Assembly: GCF_030145145.1 (NCBI RefSeq)
Contig: NZ_JAQYWD010000013.1
Location: forward strand, 61,636-125,635
Direction: 5' to 3'
Source of the DNA: Desulfobacula sp.
GTDB taxonomy: Bacteria > Desulfobacterota > Desulfobacteria > Desulfobacterales > Desulfobacteraceae
Length of the DNA stretch: 64,000 bases
The notes below the pieces were generated by a model. It was given only the letters and a program-made list of their open reading frames with translations, made no database searches and was not told the DNA's origin. Positions 18,289 through 27,427 of this stretch are shown one piece after another (the stretch's first letter is position 1; each line of letters opens with the position of its first letter). Both the position numbers and the translations under genes were made by a program.

Positions 18289-21200
18289 ACATATTTCTTC
18301 TGTATTTTCCCCCTACCTCATACAACGCCTGGGTAATGGTCCCCAGGCTGCAGACCTGGACCGTCTCCATCAAGCGTTCAAACATGTTTTCACCGTTCAA
18401 TGCCGCCTGTTTCAGATCCTCAATGGCCTGACCGGCTTCATCCTGATGTCGTTCTTTAAACGCTTTCAACCGGTCCAGCTGAGCCTGTTTCTGACCATCT
18501 GTTGACCGTGAAAGCTCCAGATGATTTGCCATTTCCGCGTAATCCGCATCTGGATCTTCAAATGTATTCACCCCCACAATGGGAAGCCCGCCGGAATGCT
18601 TAAGGTACTCATAATACATGGATTCTTCCTGGATCTTACCTCTCTGGTATCCGGTTTCCATGGCCCCCAGCACACCGCCTCTTTCCGTAATTCTTTCAAA
18701 TTCAATGAGAACAGCCTCTTCCACAAGATCGGTGAGCTCATCCACGATAAAGCTGCCCTGGAGCGGATTTTCATTCTGGGTCAACCCCCACTCCCGGTTG
18801 ACAATCAACTGGATGGCCAGGGCGCGTCTCACCGATTCTGCCGATGGTGTGGTAATGGCTTCATCAAACGCATTGGTGTGAAGGCTGTTACAATTGTCAT
18901 AAACGGCACACAGCCCCTGGAGCGTGGTACGGATATCATTGAACTGGATATCCTGGCTGTGCAGGGATCTGCCCGAGGTCTGAATATGATATTTCAATCG
19001 CTGGGATTTTTCATTTCCCCCATATTTATATTTCATGGCCACAGCCCAGATCCGTCTGGCCACCCTGCCGATCACCGTATATTCCGGATCCATGCCATTG
19101 GAAAAGAAAAATGAGAGGGAGGGCGCAAAGCTATCGATATCCATTCCCCGGGAAAGATAATACTCCACATAGGTGAACCCGTTGGCCAGGGTCAATGCCA
19201 ATTGGGTGATGGGATTTGCCCCGGCCTCGGCAATATGGTATCCGGATATGGAAACGGAATAAAAATTCTGGACCTTATGATCAATAAAATACTGCTGGAT
19301 ATCCCCCATCATTTTCAAGGCAAATTCAATGGAAAAAATACAGGTATTCTGTCCCTGGTCCTCTTTTAAAATATCGGCCTGAACCGTTCCCCTTACATTG
19401 GACAGGGCAAACTGCCGAATGGCTTCGGCTTCATCGTCCGACGGTTCCCGATGGTGTTGTTCTTTAAACTTATCCATCTGCTGGGCCATGGCCGTATTCA
19501 TGAACTTGGCCAACATCATGGGGGCCGGGCCATTGATGGTCATGGACACCGATGTATTGGGCGCACACAGGTCAAACCCGCTGTACAGGACCTTTACATC
19601 ATCCAGGGTACAGATGCTCACCCCGGAAGTACCGATTTTGCCGTAAATATCCGGCCGCGTATCCGGATCAAATCCGTAAAGGGTTACCGAATCAAAAGCA
19701 GTGGACAACCGCTTGGCCGGATAACTGCCGGACAATAGTTTGAACCGCCGGTTGGTATCTTCAGGACCGCCTTCTCCGGCAAACATCCGGGTGGGATCTT
19801 CATCCGCCCGTTTCAGGGGAAACACCCCGGCTGTGTAAGGAAAATGTCCCGCAACATTTTCGTTTCGCATCCAGGTATATACTTCTCCCGGATCTTTGAA
19901 CCGGGGCAGGGAGATTTTCGGAATTTTCGAATGGGACAGGGACTGGGTGTAAAGGGGCAACCGGAATTCTTTGTCCCGGACATAATACACCAGCTCTTCC
20001 TGCTCATACCGACCCTTTAAGGAATTAAAGTCATTGATAATGCCATCGGTCTCCGGTTCTACCAGGGCCTGGGCCTGGACAACCGCTTCCTTTAATTGTT
20101 CCAGGACCTGGGACAATGGATCAAGTCCCTCGTCCACTAAACTGTTAGATGCCTCAATCAAATGCCACCGGTTTCGTAGGGCATCTGCCTGGTCCATGGT
20201 TGTTTTGTTGTAGTGTCTTACGGCGTCGGCAATTTCAGCCAGGTACCGCGTTCTTGCCCCCGGAATAATAATGGTTTTCGAAGAAGATTCTTTTTTATCC
20301 GTCCGGGGAAGACGGGAATCATATTGAATATTTTTCTTTTCAAAAATCAAATCCAGAAGCCCGTGATAAAATGCGGTAACCCCGTCATCATTAAATTTGG
20401 ATGCAATGGTGCCGTATACGGGCAACGTTTTTGGATCTGTTTCCCAGGCTTTACGATTTCTCTGGACCTGTTTTCGCACATCCCGCACAGCATCTTCACT
20501 GCCTTTTTTCTCATACTTGTTCACCACAACCATATCTGCATAATCCAGCATATCGATCTTTTCCAGCTGGGAAGGAGCGCCGAATTCTGCGGTCATGACA
20601 TAGACGGACAGATCCACCAGGTCCACCACCCGGGAATCTCCCTGACCAATACCGGCCGTTTCCACCAGAATCATGTCATACCCCGCCGCCTTGACCACAC
20701 AGATAGCATCGGGCAGAACATCGGGAAGCTCTGTCTGGGACCGTCTTGTGGCCAGAGACCGCATATACACGCGCCCGGTTTCAATGGAATTCATCCTGAT
20801 CCTGTCCCCTAAAAGGGCACCACCTGTTTTTTTTCTGGACGGATCACAGGAAATAACGGCAATATGAATATCTTTAAAATCATGGAGAATTCTGATAATC
20901 AATTCATCTGTCAAAGATGACTTGCCCGCACCACCGGTACCGGTTAATCCGATAACAGGAACATCCCGTTTTTCTGCCCGTTTGGAAATGCCGGCCATAA
21001 TTTTTTTAAACATATCCCGTTGGCCGGCCTTGGCTTCCTGAACGGCAGTAATAAAATTTGCCGTCACATATTTATTCTCTACGGTCAGATCCTCAACCGC
21101 CAGATGCTCATAATCCACCGAAGGGGCATCCATGGATTGCATCATATCATTGATCATCCCCTGAAGTCCCATTTTTGAGCCATCTTCAGGAGAATAGATC

Positions 21201-21565
21201 CGGGTTATCCCATAGGCATGCAGTTCATCCATTTCCGCGGGAATGATCACACCGCCGCCACCGCCGAAAATCTTAATATGGGATGCACCTCTTTCGTCTA
21301 AAAGATCTTTGATATACTTAAAATATTCAACATGTCCGCCCTGGTAACTGGATACGGCAATCCCCTGTACATCTTCTTCTATGGCCGCGTCCACCACCTC
21401 TTTTGCAGACCGGTTATGACCGATGTGAATCACTTCCGCACCGGAATCCTGTAAAATTCTTCTCATGATATTGATGGCCGCATCATGACCATCAAAAAGC
21501 GATGTCGCCGTCACCACCTTAACGGAATATCTGGGTTTATAGATTTGGGTTTCCGTGCTCATCAT
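18287..21565 (-). CDS. icmF: Fused isobutyryl-CoA mutase IcmF (B12 domain-MeaB GTPase-mutase)
   Basis: This 1092-residue adenosylcobalamin enzyme combines an N-terminal B12-binding domain (about 15-145, IGHNRSA with His ligand, GGGG loop), a MeaB-like G-protein chaperone (about 195-420, P-loop GTGGAGKSS, DPSRKKTGGALLGDR) and the mutase TIM barrel (from about 520). The sequence PYTAGVFP...DPTRMFAGEGGPE near residue 580 is the IcmF type and differs from the TMYA-RPWTIRQYAG stretch of methylmalonyl-CoA mutase. This supports isobutyryl/butyryl-CoA (or isovaleryl/pivalyl-CoA) isomerisation. AAGGAGG directly precedes two adjacent ATGs (21565 and 21562); the second is slightly better spaced. It follows tetR, with thiolase and hbd downstream. 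Confidence 0.93.
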   Translation of the reverse strand: MMSTETQIYKPRYSVKVVTATSLFDGHDAAINIMRRILQDSGAEVIHIGHNRSAKEVVDAAIEEDVQGIAVSSYQGGHVEYFKYIKDLLDERGASHIKIFGGGGGVIIPAEMDELHAYGITRIYSPEDGSKMGLQGMINDMMQSMDAPSVDYEHLAVEDLTVENKYVTANFITAVQEAKAGQRDMFKKIMAGISKRAEKRDVPVIGLTGTGGAGKSSLTDELIIRILHDFKDIHIAVISCDPSRKKTGGALLGDRIRMNSIETGRVYMRSLATRRSQTELPDVLPDAICVVKAAGYDMILVETAGIGQGDSRVVDLVDLSVYVMTAEFGAPSQLEKIDMLDYADMVVVNKYEKKGSEDAVRDVRKQVQRNRKAWETDPKTLPVYGTIASKFNDDGVTAFYHGLLDLIFEKKNIQYDSRLPRTDKKESSSKTIIIPGARTRYLAEIADAVRHYNKTTMDQADALRNRWHLIEASNSLVDEGLDPLSQVLEQLKEAVVQAQALVEPETDGIINDFNSLKGRYEQEELVYYVRDKEFRLPLYTQSLSHSKIPKISLPRFKDPGEVYTWMRNENVAGHFPYTAGVFPLKRADEDPTRMFAGEGGPEDTNRRFKLLSGSYPAKRLSTAFDSVTLYGFDPDTRPDIYGKIGTSGVSICTLDDVKVLYSGFDLCAPNTSVSMTINGPAPMMLAKFMNTAMAQQMDKFKEQHHREPSDDEAEAIRQFALSNVRGTVQADILKEDQGQNTCIFSIEFALKMMGDIQQYFIDHKVQNFYSVSISGYHIAEAGANPITQLALTLANGFTYVEYYLSRGMDIDSFAPSLSFFFSNGMDPEYTVIGRVARRIWAVAMKYKYGGNEKSQRLKYHIQTSGRSLHSQDIQFNDIRTTLQGLCAVYDNCNSLHTNAFDEAITTPSAESVRRALAIQLIVNREWGLTQNENPLQGSFIVDELTDLVEEAVLIEFERITERGGVLGAMETGYQRGKIQEESMYYEYLKHSGGLPIVGVNTFEDPDADYAEMANHLELSRSTDGQKQAQLDRLKAFKERHQDEAGQAIEDLKQAALNGENMFERLMETVQVCSLGTITQALYEVGGKYRRNM

Positions 21566-21587
21566 TCCTCCTTGTCAGACGTTCTGG

Positions 21588-21613
21588 AGTTTGATCAAAC
21601 TAAACAAAGTTTA
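21588..21613. promoter_or_regulatory. Tandem dyads upstream of icmF
   Basis: The perfect 14-base palindrome AGTTTGATCAAACT (21588-21601) runs directly into TAAACAAAGTTTA (21601-21613, 5-base arms). They lie between tetR and icmF, just upstream of the icmF ribosome binding site. They could be an operator or mRNA structure; no protein can be assigned. Confidence 0.4.
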
Positions 21614-21672
21614 TCTGCCATGATTTAAGTGGCATAAACCGTTAAAAAAATAAATAAGAAATCTTATATTTG

Positions 21673-22323
21673 TTAAAATATCAACCCAAGGATAAAATTG
21701 GTTTGAAGCTTAATATATTCCTCAATGCTAAAATTGCGCTGCATGTGCCAGCGCCGAAACGCCCACATCTGACCCAGAACGGATATGTTGTGACCCACAA
21801 GATTCAATAGTTTATCGTCCAGTTCAGGAAAGGGGGTCTTCCCTGACATTGACGACAGCGCATCAATAAAAATATCGGTGATATTCAACTCATTGACCAG
21901 AACCCGTACTTTCCATTTTTCCGGTAAAAACTGGGTTACCTGATACATGAGCAGAATATGGTCTCCCATGCGATCGCACACATAAAAATATTGACGAATG
22001 ACCCGGGCAAGCCGTTCCTTTCCCTTATCCGTATTTGACAGGGCCTTTTCCACCGCATCCCGGACCTCTTCATGAATGGTTTTACAGACCAGATACAGGA
22101 GATCTTCTTTGGAACTGACATATTCGTACAAAGAACCAATGGAAAAATTGGCTGCCTTTGCAATCATCCGGGTCGTGGTTTTATGATATCCATGTTCAAT
22201 AAAAAGTTTTACCGTGGAATCGATAATCTGGCGCCGTTTTTCACGAACCAGCTCAGGGTTCTTTATTTGTGTCGGAACTTCGCCGTCAGGTGTTGGAGAC
22301 TTGAGTTTATTCAGTCTTCCCAA
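21673..22323 (-). CDS. TetR-family transcriptional regulator
   Basis: This 216-residue regulator has an N-terminal TetR helix-turn-helix (about 30-80: IIDSTVKLFIEHGYHKTTTRMIAKAANFSIGS, then LYEYVSSKEDLL, shown here in two parts) and a helical ligand-binding C-terminal domain. The start is TTG 22323, supported by AAAGGAG 7 bases upstream, and no better ATG exists. It is the first gene of the icmF-thiolase-hbd group. Its own promoter carries the GACTGAGCGCTCG operator-like site, which recurs before the ligase/Liv and acyl-CoA dehydrogenase operons. By analogy with PsrA/FadR(Bacillus)/LiuR-type regulators, an acyl-CoA is the likely inducer. That is inference. Confidence 0.9.
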   Translation of the reverse strand: MGRLNKLKSPTPDGEVPTQIKNPELVREKRRQIIDSTVKLFIEHGYHKTTTRMIAKAANFSIGSLYEYVSSKEDLLYLVCKTIHEEVRDAVEKALSNTDKGKERLARVIRQYFYVCDRMGDHILLMYQVTQFLPEKWKVRVLVNELNITDIFIDALSSMSGKTPFPELDDKLLNLVGHNISVLGQMWAFRRWHMQRNFSIEEYIKLQTNFILGLIF

Positions 22324-22368
22324 ATGATCACTCCTTTCCCTTAAAAAAACAGGTTCAATGATGATGCT

Positions 22369-22421
22369 TGAACGAGCGCTCAGTCATATATTTTTTTTAC
22401 ATTTATTGTCTTTCTTGTCAA
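22369..22421 (-). promoter_or_regulatory. tetR promoter with operator, site 2
   Basis: On the minus strand: TTGACA (22421-22416), a 16-base spacer, TAAAAA (22399-22394), then TGACTGAGCGCTCGTTCA (22386-22369) immediately downstream of the -10. This placement would let a bound repressor block transcription. The same arrangement occurs at 40122-40180. Confidence 0.7.
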
Positions 22422-22725
22422 GGGATTATCCAGAGAGATCCCAAGTATGTTTTTAAAATTGAATCAGAATAAATTTGACATGGACATCCTCAAAATATAC
22501 TTCTATAGAAGATAGCCGTCTCAATGATCCGTTGACGTTCATGATATTGTTTTGTGGGAAATCTTAACCAGCCCTTTTGAAAGGAAAAGACAACCTGCTT
22601 GACTTCCATTGACTGTTTCGATAGATCATTTGTGTCGGATCTTTGCTGCATGAACTTTAATCGCTACTCCCATACCCTGCTTGTTTTTGGTTTATGGGTT
22701 AACAATATTTGAGATATCGCTATTT
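22422..22725. other. Intergenic region between divergent tetR and first carboxylase operon
   Basis: About 300 bases without a convincing gene. No strong sigma70 promoter or GG-N10-GC sigma54 element facing the first carboxylase operon could be identified; TGTCGGATCTTTGCT near 22634 has the wrong spacing. Confidence 0.5.
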
Positions 22726-24876
22726 ATGGTAATGAAGACAAACACCGACGATTTTATTCAGCCCGGCTATGGTGGATATATAGTTGATATTGATATCGGA
22801 AGTACCTTTACCGATACGATCCTGTCATGGCAAAACAGGGTTGAACATTTCAAGATCGAGACAACACCCCACGATTTTAGCATCTGTGTCAAGAATTCCT
22901 TAAATCACGCCTCAAAAAAAATAGCGTTATCAGATATCTCCAGTTTTTTGCACCATACGTCAATCCTTCGTCTATCTACGAGTTTATCTACTAACATCAT
23001 TGTTGAACGAACGGGAACAAAGTGTGGGATGCTCTTACCAAAAGGGTGGAAAACCAGGTTAAAAAAACACCTGATGATGAGAAAAACCCTATCTCCGGCT
23101 GAGGATGATTATAATCTTAAGGAGATAGATGTAACAGAAATCAAAAAACCGTTTGATGGTCAGCATATAGACCCAGCAGTGGAAGAGAAGATCCGTCAAA
23201 ATTTTCTTCGATTGGTTGAGTGGGGAGCCGCAGCTGTTGTTGTTTGTCTGGGAGAAGATACCCTCTCTGTTGAGATGGAGCAGAGCATAAAGAAACTAAT
23301 TCAAAAATATAATCGGGAACACACCATCGGTTTTGTTCCATTACATTTGGGACATCAGGTCAGCAGCAACATCAATTTTATCAGCCGCCTTCATTCCTCG
23401 CTATTGAACGCCTATTGTCATCAGGGACTCTCGTGTCATTTGATGAAAATCAAAGCGTATCTGAGAAAGGAAGGATATCGACGTCCGCTCTTGATTGTCA
23501 ATTCAAATGGCGGAACAACCCGCATTTCAAAAACCTATCCGGTTCAAACGATCAACTCCGGTGCTTCGGCGGGAATATTCGGAGTCTCTGAAATTGCCAA
23601 AAAAGAAAATATTACGAATTTGATTTCCATTGATATCGGTGGCACCAGTACTGAAATCGGTCAGTTGAAAAATGGCAGAATTGAAAGAAAACTCCCTGCT
23701 GAATTTAGTGGATTCCCTTTTGATCTTTCTTTTTATGTGAACAAAACGTTGGGGATTGGAGGTGGTTCCATAGTAACAATTGGAGAAAAGGGTGAGATTT
23801 GTTTGGGGCCACAAAGCACCGGTGCCTTCCCGGGCCCGGCATGTTATGCTTTGGGCGGTAGAGAGCCTACTTTAACAGATGCTTATCTGCTCCTTGGATA
23901 CTTCGATGGAACTTATTTTTTAGGAGGACAAAAACGGATCCATCGAAAGGTTGCTGCGGAAGTCTTCAACCGGACGCTGGCACAACCATTAGGTATTCCT
24001 GTCGAGGAAGCAGCTTTCATGGTCAAAGAAACGGCCGTCCAGTCAGTGGGAAAGGCAATCAGTAAAATCATCGCCTCAACAAATTGGGATATACCGGAGA
24101 TCTCTCTGTTTCCTTTAGGTGGCGGTGGCGGTTGTATCGGTGCTGACATTGCAAAATATCTGAGGATAACAGATGTTCGTTTTTTCAGGCGGGCACCTGT
24201 TTCAGGGGCTTTTGGTTCCAGCCTAATGGATGTTCAACATCTTTATCATAAACGAATCAATTTCCCCTTTTCTGCTGATACTGCGGGAATTAATAAAATT
24301 TGTTCAAAAATAAATTCAATTCTTGTTTTGCTTCAGCGAAAAGCGGTGACCGATATGAATGCCGAGGGATTTGAACCGGAAGAAGTAAAGTTTCATACCG
24401 AGCTTGATATAAAAGTCATCAATTCGATGATTGTCATCAGGATTCCCTTATATTCTTCATTTATCTGGGGTCATAATTGGGTGGATCTTGTCGAACTGGC
24501 AGGTAAAGAGATTCACAAAAAAACATCAAAAAGGAACACAGGACATCTGAGTGTTGCCGGTTTGCACTTAATTGCTACTGGACGTACGCGACATTTGGCG
24601 TGGAACAATCTTCCAGAACAATTTCCGTCTGAACACTCCCTGGCAAAAGGAAAACGGTTTGTTTATGAGGGGAAGGGGAAAAAAGTGTCCTCTATCGTTT
24701 ACGAATGGCATAAACTTAGCCATTTGCATGATTATGAGGGGCCTTGTATTATTGAAAGCCGAGATACCACCATTATTGTTCCATCTGATATGTGTGTAAG
24801 GATAGATAAAAAACTATCGGGCAGAATTTTTCCAAAATCCGATGGGCTAATACCGCCAGAAACAAAAAGAACCTGA
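22726..24876 (+). CDS. HyuA-family (ApcA-like) carboxylase/hydantoinase subunit, set 1
   Basis: This protein of about 716 residues belongs to the HyuA/acetone-acetophenone carboxylase ATPase family (hydantoinase A N-domain, then an Hsp70-like ATPase domain). The N-terminal phosphate motif reads DIDIGSTFTDT, with Ser where the family has Gly (GGTFTD). The second motif is SIDIGGTSTEIG (about residue 300), and the later family signature GPQSTGAFPGPACYALGG is intact. In acetophenone carboxylase such subunits use ATP to phosphorylate substrate and/or bicarbonate. The start is uncertain: ATG 22726 or 22732, neither with a good ribosome site; TTG 22681 is also open. The next gene, a zinc protein, is 26 bases away. 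It is longer than the set 2 counterpart (663 residues). Confidence 0.82.
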   Translation: MVMKTNTDDFIQPGYGGYIVDIDIGSTFTDTILSWQNRVEHFKIETTPHDFSICVKNSLNHASKKIALSDISSFLHHTSILRLSTSLSTNIIVERTGTKCGMLLPKGWKTRLKKHLMMRKTLSPAEDDYNLKEIDVTEIKKPFDGQHIDPAVEEKIRQNFLRLVEWGAAAVVVCLGEDTLSVEMEQSIKKLIQKYNREHTIGFVPLHLGHQVSSNINFISRLHSSLLNAYCHQGLSCHLMKIKAYLRKEGYRRPLLIVNSNGGTTRISKTYPVQTINSGASAGIFGVSEIAKKENITNLISIDIGGTSTEIGQLKNGRIERKLPAEFSGFPFDLSFYVNKTLGIGGGSIVTIGEKGEICLGPQSTGAFPGPACYALGGREPTLTDAYLLLGYFDGTYFLGGQKRIHRKVAAEVFNRTLAQPLGIPVEEAAFMVKETAVQSVGKAISKIIASTNWDIPEISLFPLGGGGGCIGADIAKYLRITDVRFFRRAPVSGAFGSSLMDVQHLYHKRINFPFSADTAGINKICSKINSILVLLQRKAVTDMNAEGFEPEEVKFHTELDIKVINSMIVIRIPLYSSFIWGHNWVDLVELAGKEIHKKTSKRNTGHLSVAGLHLIATGRTRHLAWNNLPEQFPSEHSLAKGKRFVYEGKGKKVSSIVYEWHKLSHLHDYEGPCIIESRDTTIIVPSDMCVRIDKKLSGRIFPKSDGLIPPETKRT

Positions 24877-24902
24877 ATAAAAAAAAATTAAAAAAGGGGA
24901 AA

Positions 24903-25262
24903 ATGCGAGTTAAAGTGACGGAATATCTGGATATCGACTTAAAAAAAGAGCTCTGGTGCTGTTCGCGGTGCGGAAAAGAACTTTATTCAGCCAGAGATAA
25001 TTATAAAAAGGGGTGCCTCATTCAAGACCGCGACCCAAGAGAAATATACGCGCCTGTAATTGAAGGTCCGATCAATTTCGCTCCGGATCCTTCATGGATA
25101 AGGATCGTTGAGTTTTATTGTCCCGGTTGCGGCACGATGATTGAGAACGAGTTTCTTCCTCCCGGTCATCCCATCACATATGATATTGAATTGGATATCG
25201 AACACCTTAAGCAGATACATTTGGGCAAAGCTGATGGAAACAAAACCAATAAACTCGATTGA
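24903..25262 (+). CDS. Small zinc-ribbon subunit (ApcB-like), set 1
   Basis: This 119-residue acidic protein has CxxC motifs (CSRC near residue 20 and CPGC near 82) plus Cys in KKGCL, consistent with a bound zinc. Size and position match the small gamma subunit (ApcB, about 15 kDa) of acetophenone carboxylase. It resembles the set 2 protein at 34270 closely: both share TEYLD-D, NYKKGCL, DPRE, NFAPDP, EFYCP-CG and LP-GHPIT. AAGGGG precedes the start. Its 3' end overlaps the next gene by 29 bases, implying coupled translation. A scaffold role within a carboxylase core complex is inferred. Confidence 0.83.
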   Translation: MRVKVTEYLDIDLKKELWCCSRCGKELYSARDNYKKGCLIQDRDPREIYAPVIEGPINFAPDPSWIRIVEFYCPGCGTMIENEFLPPGHPITYDIELDIEHLKQIHLGKADGNKTNKLD

Positions 25263-27381
25263 AATTGATATTGGGGGAACCTTTATTGATTGTTTTGTCC
25301 ACTTTGAGGGGAATACCGCAACCGCAAAGACACCCACTACGTTTGATTTTTCAGTCGGATTCATGCGGGTTCTGAAGATAGCCGCCAACCAGTTGAGACT
25401 AAAAATAGAACATCTCCTTTCAAAAACTGACATCATCCGGTATTCCACAACTATCGCCCGAAATAAATTGTTGGAGAGAACCGGTCCGGAATTGGGATTG
25501 ATAACAACAGAAGGGTTTGAAGATTCTGTCCTGATCGGTAAAGGGGCCCAATGGGCGGATGGCATCAGTAAGAGAGACGCCAGAAATTTAGCAGAAGTCA
25601 CCAAACCCCAGCCGTTAATTTCCAGGGAAAACATTGTGGGAATTAAAGAAAGAGTCGATTACAGGGGGGAACTGTTGCGACCCTTGCAGGAGGAAGATCT
25701 TCGAGAAAAGTTACATCAACTGGTTGATAAAGGAGTCCAGGGTATTGTGGTTACCCTGTTATGGGCACACAAAAACCCATTCCATGAATTACGAACCAGA
25801 GAAATTATTGAAGAGGAATATCCGGAAAGCAGTATCGGATATCTGCCGGTCGTGCTCTCCCATGAAGTCCAGCCTTTAAAAGGAGAATATAAAAGGAGCT
25901 TGACAGCTATCCTTAATGCCTACTTGCGCCCCTCTCTGGCAGAAAATTTAAGCAGCATACGGAATAAACTCCACAAACAAGGATACAAAGGGGAAATTTA
26001 TATTGTTCATGGTTCAGGAGGTGTGGCAGAAATTCGGGGAACAACTGCTCTTGAGACATTTAAGGGAGGTTCTGTTGCCGGTATTATAGGCAGTTTGGAG
26101 ATTGCCAGACACTATTCTCTTGAGAATGTCATTGTCGCTGATATGGGTGGCACCAGTTTTGATATCGGCATCATTTCCAATGGAAAATCACAACTATATT
26201 GGGAAAAACCGTTAATTGATCAATGGACCGTGAATTCCACTTTGATTGAAAGTAAATCCATCGGTGCTGGTGGAGGATCCATCGCACGCATCAGTCAATT
26301 TTTGGGGAAAAAACTTGAGATAGGTCCGGAAAGCGCCGGTTCCATGCCGGGACCTGCATGTTACAATCAAGGAGGCGTGGAACCCACCGTAACAGATGCG
26401 GACGTGGTCCTGGGATATATTAATCCCGCTTTTTTTCATGGCGGTCAATTTCAACTGGAACGAGATCTTGCTGAACAGGCAATTTATGAAAAAATTGCAC
26501 ATCCCCTGGGAATTGATGTTGAAGAAGCCGCAATAAATATAAAAAATCTGGTAGACGGGAATATGGGGAATGTCATGTTCAAAGAAACCCATTGCCAGGG
26601 ACTTGATCCGAGGAATTTCACCTTGTTTAGTTATGGGGGTGCCGGTCCCACACATTGTTGTGGAATTGTAAAAACATACCAGATTTCCCATATCATTATT
26701 TTCCCCTTTTCCCCATTTTTTAATGCTTTTTCCGCCTCATTAATGGACATTCTCCATATCGATGAATTTTCAAGAAAATTTATTGTTAGTCATCCCGGGG
26801 AAAAAGGGACGTCCTTAGATATCCGGATGTTCAATCAAGCGGTCAAGAAAATGATTGAAAAAGCAAAGCATTATGTGCTCGGCCAAAGATTCAAACCACA
26901 AGATCTTCAGTTTTATTTGGAACTTGATATGAAATACACGAAACAATTGCACCTGAAAAGGGTTCGGTCTCCTATTCTATTTTTTCAAGACGACAAAGAT
27001 GTGGAAAAATTATTGGAGGTGTTCACTTCAGAATACAGCAAGATTTTCGGTCAGGCAGGCATTCTTCAGGGAGGCGGCATCAGTATCGAAACCCTCATTT
27101 TACAGGCAGTTTGTCCTCTTAAAAATGCATATTTCCCCAAATACAAACGGATTCGATCTACCCCTTTGTCCCACGCAAAAAAGGGACTGAGAAACGTGCA
27201 CTGGGACGAATATGGGGGATATAAACAGACGGCGATTTATGATTATCATGCCCTTGAATGCGGAAACATTATTGATGGCCCGGCGGTGATCGAAGCCAGA
27301 GATATGACCATCGTCTTACCCCTGGGGTTTACCTTTACGATTGATCTATATATGAATAATCACCTGGAGAGATTAGAATAA
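25234..27381 (+). CDS. HyuA-family (ApcC-like) carboxylase subunit, set 1
   Basis: This protein has 715 residues from ATG 25234 (METKPINS). The frame is open back to 25141, but that part overlaps the zinc-subunit gene and is not supported. It has the N-terminal phosphate motif EIDIGGTFID, the second ATPase motif ADMGGTSFDIG (about residue 300), and GPESAGSMPGPACYNQGG. It is the second ATPase-type subunit of the set. Two non-identical HyuA-type subunits plus one HyuB and a small zinc protein is the acetophenone-carboxylase arrangement, whereas acetone carboxylase has only one HyuA. Set 2 contains a close counterpart at 34647. Confidence 0.84.
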   Translation: METKPINSIEIDIGGTFIDCFVHFEGNTATAKTPTTFDFSVGFMRVLKIAANQLRLKIEHLLSKTDIIRYSTTIARNKLLERTGPELGLITTEGFEDSVLIGKGAQWADGISKRDARNLAEVTKPQPLISRENIVGIKERVDYRGELLRPLQEEDLREKLHQLVDKGVQGIVVTLLWAHKNPFHELRTREIIEEEYPESSIGYLPVVLSHEVQPLKGEYKRSLTAILNAYLRPSLAENLSSIRNKLHKQGYKGEIYIVHGSGGVAEIRGTTALETFKGGSVAGIIGSLEIARHYSLENVIVADMGGTSFDIGIISNGKSQLYWEKPLIDQWTVNSTLIESKSIGAGGGSIARISQFLGKKLEIGPESAGSMPGPACYNQGGVEPTVTDADVVLGYINPAFFHGGQFQLERDLAEQAIYEKIAHPLGIDVEEAAINIKNLVDGNMGNVMFKETHCQGLDPRNFTLFSYGGAGPTHCCGIVKTYQISHIIIFPFSPFFNAFSASLMDILHIDEFSRKFIVSHPGEKGTSLDIRMFNQAVKKMIEKAKHYVLGQRFKPQDLQFYLELDMKYTKQLHLKRVRSPILFFQDDKDVEKLLEVFTSEYSKIFGQAGILQGGGISIETLILQAVCPLKNAYFPKYKRIRSTPLSHAKKGLRNVHWDEYGGYKQTAIYDYHALECGNIIDGPAVIEARDMTIVLPLGFTFTIDLYMNNHLERLE

Positions 27382-27427
27382 AAAGCGGTTTCTTATTCAT
27401 GAACGACTAACCCATCAGGAATTGATA

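Noticed and set aside
22632..22648. Possible sigma54 promoter before carboxylase set 1
   Set aside because: TGTCGGATCTTTGCT lacks the GG dinucleotide at the required distance from GC; spacing is off by one.
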